NCBI GenBank assembly: GCA_017630395.1
Contig: JAGBVI010000028.1
Location: 1 to 58,032 of the forward strand
Direction of reading: 5' to 3'
Source: Paludibacteraceae bacterium
Lineage (GTDB): Bacteria > Bacteroidota > Bacteroidia > Bacteroidales > Paludibacteraceae
DNA: 58,032 nucleotides
The position numbers and the translations under genes were made by a program. Shown here piece by piece: positions 53,523 to 58,032 of this stretch (its first letter is position 1; each line of letters begins with the position of its first letter). The notes under the pieces are model-generated. The model was not told the origin of the DNA. It did not search any database and saw only the letters and a program-made list of their open reading frames with translations.

Positions 53523-54233
53523 ATGACAAGAGAAGAGTTGATATATTATGTAAAGCATCCGAATGAATTGCAGCATGAGCATATTTCAGACTTGCGAGAT
53601 TTGGTATCGGAGTATCCTTATTCATCTTCTTTTCGTTTGTTGTATTTGAAACTGTTGAGAAATGTAAAAGATTTTAGATATGATGCGGAATTGAAAAAAA
53701 CTTCAATTTACGTAGTAGATCGCAGTCGGTTGTACGAATTAATGTGTAAGTTGCCTATAGAAAAAGAGAGTATGTTTTCAAAAGAAACATCGGGGACAGT
53801 AACTACAAATAAGATATCGTTTATAGAGCAAAAGCCCCTTGTGTCGGTAGCTAATTTGCTGGAAGATTTAGGGAAAATGCCTAACAAAGAGGTTTCTCAA
53901 TCAGAAAAAAAAGAGTTAAAAAAACAGATTAGTGCCAAAGAACAAGATGATTTAATAGAAAGTTTTATTGAAAAAAGTAGAGAAGGGGATATTGCAATAT
54001 CAATAAAAAATAAACAACCACAAGTTGAGGAAGATAAGCTGGAAAAGAGCGAGCCTACTCAATTTTGTACAGAAACTTTGGCTAAAATTTACATAAAACA
54101 AAGAAAATTTGATAAGGCAATTGAAATATTTCGTCGTTTGAGTTTGAAAAATCCAGAAAAAAGTATTTACTTTGCAGACCAAATCAAATTCTTTGAAAAA
54201 GTATTAGAAAACAGAGAATTTATAATAAATTAA
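53523..54233 (+). CDS. Conserved hypothetical protein with a TPR-like C-terminus
   Basis: 236 residues, no signal peptide or membrane span. It starts TREELIYYVKHPNELQHEHI, and an N-terminal helical part is followed by a charged, low-complexity middle (residues about 95-175, rich in Lys and Glu). A final TPR-like helix pair follows (TETLAKIYIKQRKFDKAIEI, FRRLSLKNPEKSIYFADQI). It is probably a scaffold or adaptor; function unknown. ATG 53523 is four bases after the lptE stop; the frame is open from 53496 inside lptE. It lies six bases before secG. Confidence 0.75.
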   Translation: MTREELIYYVKHPNELQHEHISDLRDLVSEYPYSSSFRLLYLKLLRNVKDFRYDAELKKTSIYVVDRSRLYELMCKLPIEKESMFSKETSGTVTTNKISFIEQKPLVSVANLLEDLGKMPNKEVSQSEKKELKKQISAKEQDDLIESFIEKSREGDIAISIKNKQPQVEEDKLEKSEPTQFCTETLAKIYIKQRKFDKAIEIFRRLSLKNPEKSIYFADQIKFFEKVLENREFIIN

Positions 54234-54239
54234 AAAGAC

Positions 54240-54545
54240 ATGGTTTATACATTTATTACAATTGTTGTTGTTATTGCGTCTATTCTTTTAATTGGAGTTG
54301 TTTTAATTCAAAATTCTAAAGGAGGAGGATTAGCTTCTAGTTTTCAATCTCAAAATCAAATTATGGGAGTTAAGAAGACGACAGAAACAATTGAGAAAGC
54401 TACATGGATTTTAGTGTCTGTGGTAGTAGTTTTAAGTATTGCATCTGCTGCGTTTTACCCTCGTCAACAAGAAAATTATGATTCACAGTTGAGAGATATG
54501 TATCAAAACGAAGCTACTACAGCAACAGAAGGGATGCAAGAGTAA
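54240..54545 (+). CDS. secG: Preprotein translocase subunit SecG
   Basis: 101 residues, two membrane spans (residues about 3-22 and 57-76). The conserved loop between them reads IQNSKGGGLASSFQSQ, then MGVKKTTETIEKATW. It supports SecYEG-driven export. It is the last gene of the operon, followed by a terminator. Confidence 0.95.
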   Translation: MVYTFITIVVVIASILLIGVVLIQNSKGGGLASSFQSQNQIMGVKKTTETIEKATWILVSVVVVLSIASAAFYPRQQENYDSQLRDMYQNEATTATEGMQE

Positions 54546-54567
54546 GAGGGTTGAAATTTAGAGTTAG

Positions 54568-54599
54568 AAAGGGGGCAATTTTGTTGTTCCCTTTTTTTT
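54568..54599 (+). terminator. Terminator after secG
   Basis: GGGGGCAA (54571-54578), loop TTTTG, TTGTTCCC (54584-54591) pair with two G-T wobbles, then eight T. It lies 25 bases past the secG stop. Confidence 0.85.
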
Positions 54600-54714
54600 G
54601 ACCATTTTTTATAATAAATCTATAGATGACTATAAAAGACTCTCCTTATGCTTAATTTGTTGAATTAATGTATAAAATCATTTGAAAATACGTGCTATTT
54701 TAAATAACTCTCTG

Positions 54715-54722
54715 TATATTTG
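54715..54722 (+). promoter_or_regulatory. -7 box touching the TPM gene start
   Basis: TATATTTG matches the consensus, but lies only five bases before ATG 54728. Transcription would start at or near that codon, so the message would be leaderless or use a later ATG (54737 or 54740). No good -33 is seen. Confidence 0.35.
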
Positions 54723-54727
54723 TCTTT

Positions 54728-55630
54728 ATGGAACGAATGATGATTTTATATAAGGCTTTGATATGTCTAGTTATATGTTTTGTGGGGAGTGCTCATGCAA
54801 AGCAGTATGATATAGATAATATTGAGATGGTTCATCTTATAGATGAAACTAAGTATGTCTGTAATCCGGAAAAAATTTTATCGATGGGGACGGTTGCAGA
54901 GTTAGACTCTTTATTTTATCGTTTGGAAGCAACAACAGGAATAGAAACGGTTGTTGTGGTGGTTGATTCGTTGCGAGGTGGGGATTGTTATTCTTTTTCT
55001 TTGAAGTTGGGGAATAAGTATGGGGTAGGAAGTGAAAATAGGGATAACGGCTTAGTTCTACTTCTTTCTACGTCAGACAGATGTACACAAATTTTGACAG
55101 GACGTGGTTTGGAAGGCTATCTACCCGATGCTATTTGTCGAAGAATTCAAGTTCAAGAAATGAATGAACCATTGAAAAATGGAAACTATGATGTAGCAAT
55201 GCTAAAGTGTGCAAAGAAGGTGGTTTCTTATTTGGATGGTTCAATGGTGGCGGAACCAGTTAAGAAAGGATCTGATAGTAGAGAGTTCTGGGTCATGTTT
55301 TTCTTAATATTTACTCCTATTATTTTGATGAGTATTTGGTCTTATTATAAGCAGAGAAAGTGCCCTAATTGTAAAAAATTTAAATTAGAGCAGAAGGATA
55401 CTCTATTGTTGATAGATGATAAAAAAGTGCGCGTTACAGAAACTTTTTTTCTTTGTAAAAATTGTCAGCATGAATTGTCTCGCAAGACAACGGTTCGCAA
55501 AAGAGATGATTACCATATAGGTGGCTATGGCGGTTATGGTGGACGACCGGGTAGTTTTAGCGGAGGTCCTTCAAGAGGTAGTTTTGGAGGGGGTAGTTTT
55601 GGAGGAGGAGGAAGTAGTTGGAAGTTTTAA
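54728..55630 (+). CDS. TPM-domain membrane protein with zinc ribbon
   Basis: 300 residues. Signal peptide to about residue 25; TPM domain about 45-175 (IETVVVVVDSLRGGDCYSFS, DNGLVLLLSTSDR, LTGRGLEGYLPDAICRRIQ). A membrane span is near 187-207 (FWVMFFLIFTPIILMSIW), followed by a cytoplasmic CPNCKKF/CKNCQHELS zinc ribbon and a Gly/Ser-rich tail. TPM proteins are linked to membrane-protein or photosystem repair and are often paired with LemA, as here. A start at a later Met is possible given the promoter box. Confidence 0.85.
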   Translation: MERMMILYKALICLVICFVGSAHAKQYDIDNIEMVHLIDETKYVCNPEKILSMGTVAELDSLFYRLEATTGIETVVVVVDSLRGGDCYSFSLKLGNKYGVGSENRDNGLVLLLSTSDRCTQILTGRGLEGYLPDAICRRIQVQEMNEPLKNGNYDVAMLKCAKKVVSYLDGSMVAEPVKKGSDSREFWVMFFLIFTPIILMSIWSYYKQRKCPNCKKFKLEQKDTLLLIDDKKVRVTETFFLCKNCQHELSRKTTVRKRDDYHIGGYGGYGGRPGSFSGGPSRGSFGGGSFGGGGSSWKF

Positions 55631-55664
55631 ATAATAAAAGATATAATATTAAATTTTTTTGGAT

Positions 55665-56246
55665 ATGAGTAAAAAATTAATCGCAATTATTGGAGCCGCT
55701 GTCTTATTGGTAATATTTGGAGTTTCTACTTATAATTCTTTAGTGGATAAAGATGAAGAGGTGAAGCTTAAGTGGAGTAACTTAGAGGCTCAATATCAAA
55801 GAAGAGCTGATTTGATTCCTAATTTAGTAAATACGGTAAAGGGATATGCTCAGCATGAAAGAGAAACCTTGCAAGAGGTAATGGAAGCACGAAGTAAAGC
55901 TACATCTATAACAATTGATCCTAGTAATATTACTCCGGAACAATTTGCAGAGTATCAAAAGGCTCAAAGTGGAGTTACAAGTGCATTAGGTAGGTTGTTG
56001 GCTGTGGCAGAAAATTATCCGGATTTGAAAGCTAATCAACAATTTTTGGAATTGCAGGCTCAATTAGAGGGAACTGAAAATCGTATTGAGGTGGCGCGAG
56101 AAGATTACAATAAAGCGAGTAAGTCCTTTAATTCATCAGTTCGTAAATTTCCAACCAATCTTTTTGCTTCGATTTTTGGATTTGAAATGTATGATTATTA
56201 CGAGGCTGAGGAGGGAGCAGAAATAGCACCAGAAGTGCAGTTTTAG
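55665..56246 (+). CDS. lemA: LemA family protein
   Basis: 193 residues. One N-terminal membrane span (KLIAIIGAAVLLVIFGV) is followed by helical LemA core: VKLKWSNLEAQYQRRADLIP then NLVNTVKGYA near 30-57, LGRLLAVAENYPDLKANQQF near 110, and ENRIEVAREDYNKA near 138. The tail FPTNLFASIFGFEMYDYYEA is typical. Function of LemA is not settled; it probably sits in the membrane with the TPM partner encoded 34 bases upstream. ATG 55665 is preferred over TTG 55659. Confidence 0.93.
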   Translation: MSKKLIAIIGAAVLLVIFGVSTYNSLVDKDEEVKLKWSNLEAQYQRRADLIPNLVNTVKGYAQHERETLQEVMEARSKATSITIDPSNITPEQFAEYQKAQSGVTSALGRLLAVAENYPDLKANQQFLELQAQLEGTENRIEVAREDYNKASKSFNSSVRKFPTNLFASIFGFEMYDYYEAEEGAEIAPEVQF

Positions 56247-56272
56247 GTTGCTGTATTAAGAAGAAATTATTG

Positions 56273-56301
56273 AGGAGTGTCTTTTTAAGGCATTCCTTTT
56301 T
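56273..56301 (+). terminator. Terminator after lemA
   Basis: AGGAGTGTCTT (56273-56283), loop TTT, AAGGCATTCCT (56287-56297): 11 pairs including two G-T wobbles, followed by T. It lies 26 bases past the lemA stop. Confidence 0.83.
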
Positions 56302-56306
56302 AATAT

Positions 56307-56351
56307 ATTGTGTAATAATATTGCTATATTTATCTTTGTTTTTTATCTTTG
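56307..56351 (+). promoter_or_regulatory. Two overlapping promoters for the T9SS gene pair
   Basis: ATTG (56307-56310) with TATCTTTG (56331-56338), and ATTG (56320-56323) with TATCTTTG (56344-56351). Both have 20-base spacers, a perfect -7 and one -33 mismatch. They arise from a 13-base direct repeat. A leader of about 135 nt follows with nothing else recognisable. Confidence 0.55.
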
Positions 56352-56490
56352 CAACGCTATTAATAATTATATTGCTAAACGAATTGAAGGCTATTTCTAA
56401 AAATGTAATTTGATTTTTTTTGAGAGGATTTTATTCTGATTGGTGTTGAGTATTCTGGTTGAGATTGTTTAGATACAGCCTTAAAGTAAA

Positions 56491-57007
56491 ATGTTTCAGT
56501 TCATGAATGTAACTTATGAGCATTTTTTGAAAGATTTATTTCTATTTCTTTTTTTATTCACTTCTTTAAGTGGGTATTCACAAGTTTCATTTAATTCTTG
56601 TGGTGGAGAGATTGCTCAGCAGAGTGTAGGATTTGTTTCATATTCTGTTGGACAATTAGATTATCTCTCTTTTTCTTCGTTTGATGTCATCGTTTCTGCC
56701 GGTGTGCAGCAACCTTATGCAAGCATTGCTGAAGAAACTATCGTTTTGTCAGATTCTAAAGTGCCTAATTCACCTTTCACCGTTATGCCCAATCCGACAA
56801 AGGATAATGTTGTTGTCTCTTTTTTTTTTAGAAGGTGAATATCGATATGTTTTAACTGATGTGAATGGAAAATTATTTAAAGAGGGGTGGTTAGTTAATG
56901 GTATGGTATTGTCTTTGCAAGATTGTCTTCCAGGTACTTATGTATTGCAAGTTGTTTCTGATAAGGATAATAAAATCTTAGTGCTTAAAAAAATTATTAA
57001 AGAATAA
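56491..57007 (+). pseudogene. T9SS-sorted surface protein gene with a poly-T frameshift
   Basis: The first frame gives a signal peptide (FLFLFLFTSLSGYSQ), then FNSCGGEIAQQSVGFVSYSV and VSAGVQQPYAS, the usual pattern of short Bacteroidota surface proteins. It reaches MPNPTKDNVVVS, where a T9SS sorting domain begins. A run of ten T (56820-56829) shifts the frame to a stop at 56838. In the next frame the domain goes on correctly (LEGEYRYVLTDVNGKLFKEG to LVLKKIIKE, stop 57007). Nine T would restore one protein of about 171 residues. It may be a sequencing error, a recent mutation or a phase switch. It stops directly before the repeat-protein gene. Confidence 0.8.
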
Positions 57008-58032
57008 ATGGAAATGAGAAGATTTATTACATTTTTTATCTTAAATTGTTTGTGTGTGTGCTGTCTTTTTGCCGCAATACCTAAAACTTTAAGTTATCAA
57101 GCTGTAGTCAGAGATGGGAGTGGTAATTTGATATCAGAGAAATCTATAGGAGTTTCTATATCGATTCTTTTAGAGGATACATCTAATGTTGTTTATCAAG
57201 AACAACATGTAGTAGCGACTAACAAAAACGGGTTAATGTCTTTGTCTATTGGGAAAGAATCTTCTTTTTCAGAGATTGACTGGTCGGATGGCACTTATTT
57301 TATTCAATGCCAATTTGATTTGAATAAAGATGGATTTTATGAGTTGGAATCTTGCTCCCCAATGCAGAGTGTTCCCTATGCTTTGTATGCTGAAAATATC
57401 TCACCATCGGCTTTGCCTGAATGGGTTTATAGAGAGGAAAAACCATCCTATAGTTACGATGAACTTGAAGATAAACCATTCATTCCTTCGCGCTTGAGTG
57501 AGTTAGAGGACGATGTGGTTTTATTGACTATAAATGATCTTCCTAAACAAGATTCCTCATTTTATAAATCGGTAGCATCGCACATCACCTCTGCAGATAC
57601 TTTGAGGTGGAATGAGAAGTTGTCTGAGGAGAGAGACCCAATTTATAGCGCATCGGTAGCATCGCACATCAGCTCAGCTGACACCTTGCGGTGGAACGAA
57701 AAGTTGTCTGAGGAGAGAGACCCAATTTATAGCGCATCGGTAGCATCGCACATTACCTCTGCTGATACTTTGAGGTGGAATGAAAAGTTGTCTGAGGAGA
57801 GAGACCCAATTTATAGCGCATCGGTAGCATCGCACATCAGCTCAGCCGACACCTTGAGATGGAACGAAAAATTGTCGACCGAGAGTGATCCGATTTATAG
57901 CGCATCGGTAGCATCGCACATCAGCTCAGCTGACACCTTGCGGTGGAACGAAAAGTTGTCTGAGGAGAGTGATCCAATTTATAGCGCATCGGTAGCATCG
58001 CACATCAGCTCAGCCGACACCTTGAGATGGAA
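57008..58032 (+). CDS. Secreted protein with 28-residue tandem repeats (3' end beyond window)
   Basis: An open frame from ATG 57008 to the window end (341 codons, incomplete). Signal peptide about 1-23 (FITFFILNCLCVCCLFA). Residues about 25-130 are the common Bacteroidota beta-rich domain (TLSYQAVVRDGSGNLIS, VVYQEQHVVATNKNGLMSLS, SPMQSVPYALYAEN). A short linker (YSYDELEDKPFIPSRLSELE) leads into repeats from 57563 of the form SVASHISSADTLRWNEKLSE. Similar proteins carry a C-terminal adhesin or sorting domain, which here would lie beyond the window. It starts in the base after the preceding stop codon and is surely cotranscribed with it. Confidence 0.8.
   Translation, partial: MEMRRFITFFILNCLCVCCLFAAIPKTLSYQAVVRDGSGNLISEKSIGVSISILLEDTSNVVYQEQHVVATNKNGLMSLSIGKESSFSEIDWSDGTYFIQCQFDLNKDGFYELESCSPMQSVPYALYAENISPSALPEWVYREEKPSYSYDELEDKPFIPSRLSELEDDVVLLTINDLPKQDSSFYKSVASHITSADTLRWNEKLSEERDPIYSASVASHISSADTLRWNEKLSEERDPIYSASVASHITSADTLRWNEKLSEERDPIYSASVASHISSADTLRWNEKLSTESDPIYSASVASHISSADTLRWNEKLSEESDPIYSASVASHISSADTLRW
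57563..58032 (+). repeat. 84-bp coding tandem repeats
   Basis: Unit starts at 57563, 57647, 57731, 57815, 57899 and 57983, exactly 84 bases (28 codons) apart; the sixth unit is cut by the window end. The common unit contains GCATCGGTAGCATCGCACAT. Units alternate between ATCACC/ATCAGC and AGAGAC/AGTGAT variants, and are otherwise almost identical at DNA level, so the array is young or kept uniform by recombination. Confidence 0.93.

Noticed and set aside
57563-58032. CRISPR array
   Set aside because: The 84-base units are contiguous, stay in frame and encode a repeated peptide; there are no spacers.

Overview
The window is a chromosomal segment of an AT-rich member of the Bacteroidota, most likely order Bacteroidales. 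Three things support this. Promoters have the Bacteroidota form (TTTG, about 20 bases, then TANNTTTG). Two secreted proteins end in type IX secretion (T9SS) sorting domains. Several genes are typical of the group: an UpxY-type antiterminator, a PCMD-domain protein, and an lptE/secG operon led by a sigma-54 activator. I cannot name genus or species. A steroid/bile-acid reductase cluster hints at a gut resident, and a GH9 cellulase hints at a plant-fibre diet.

Region 1 (about 265-29345) is one long, entirely plus-strand surface-polysaccharide (capsule) locus. It has a Bacteroidota promoter, a leader hairpin, an UpxY/NusG-like antiterminator, and a strong rho-independent terminator at its end. 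It encodes rmlB, ugd and a DegT-type sugar aminotransferase. It also has an intact Wzx flippase plus the decayed tail of an older one, a Wzy-like polymerase, seven glycosyltransferase-like genes or close relatives, a pyruvyltransferase with its usual Fe-S partner, an O-acyltransferase, a beta-helix protein and a radical SAM protein. Set among these is an unusual set of organic-acid and ligase genes: a U32-like TIM barrel, two ATP-grasp ligases, a CitE/HpcH-like lyase, a 2-hydroxyacid dehydrogenase, a CapA-like protein, an MmgE/PrpD protein and a split class I fumarase/tartrate dehydratase in beta-alpha order. My best reading is a cassette that makes a small hydroxy- or dicarboxylic acid and attaches it to the polysaccharide, perhaps to a 4-amino-sugar. 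No initiating sugar-phosphate transferase and no Wza/Wzc export genes are visible.

Region 2 (29.3-38.7 kb) holds a GH9 cellulase with a T9SS tail, two tRNA genes (Lys-CUU and Ser-UGA) with their own promoter and terminator, two separate short-chain dehydrogenase genes, a PCMD protein, and a three-gene minus-strand operon. That operon encodes a steroid 5-alpha-reductase-family protein, an old-yellow-enzyme/BaiCD-like flavin reductase and an SDR. It matches the enzyme set known for 5-alpha/5-beta reduction and 3-beta-hydroxylation of 3-oxo bile acids in gut Bacteroidales.

Region 3 (38.7-58.0 kb) is mostly housekeeping: mscS, ffh, folD, rsmE, a TetR regulator, a metal-chelate ABC importer whose ATPase gene is separated and inverted, DUF486, an MBL hydrolase, rsmG, an aminotransferase, the sigma-54 activator-lptE-secG operon and a TPM/LemA pair. 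It ends in a T9SS protein broken by a poly-T frameshift, and in a secreted protein with perfect 84-bp coding repeats that runs off the window.

Running through 32.6-49.6 kb, and again at position 1, is a dispersed family of non-coding palindromic repeats. Family F1 (about 190-200 bp, inverted ends near AGGTRGGTTCTATAAATTCA) and family F2 (about 194 bp, inverted ends near AAGAAGYTGTTTAAATTTTA) occur alone. They also occur as a composite in which F1 sits inside F2 at one fixed point. F1 carries a central hairpin with compensatory base changes between copies. This repeat system, the acid-decoration cassette and the steroid cluster are the parts most worth following up.
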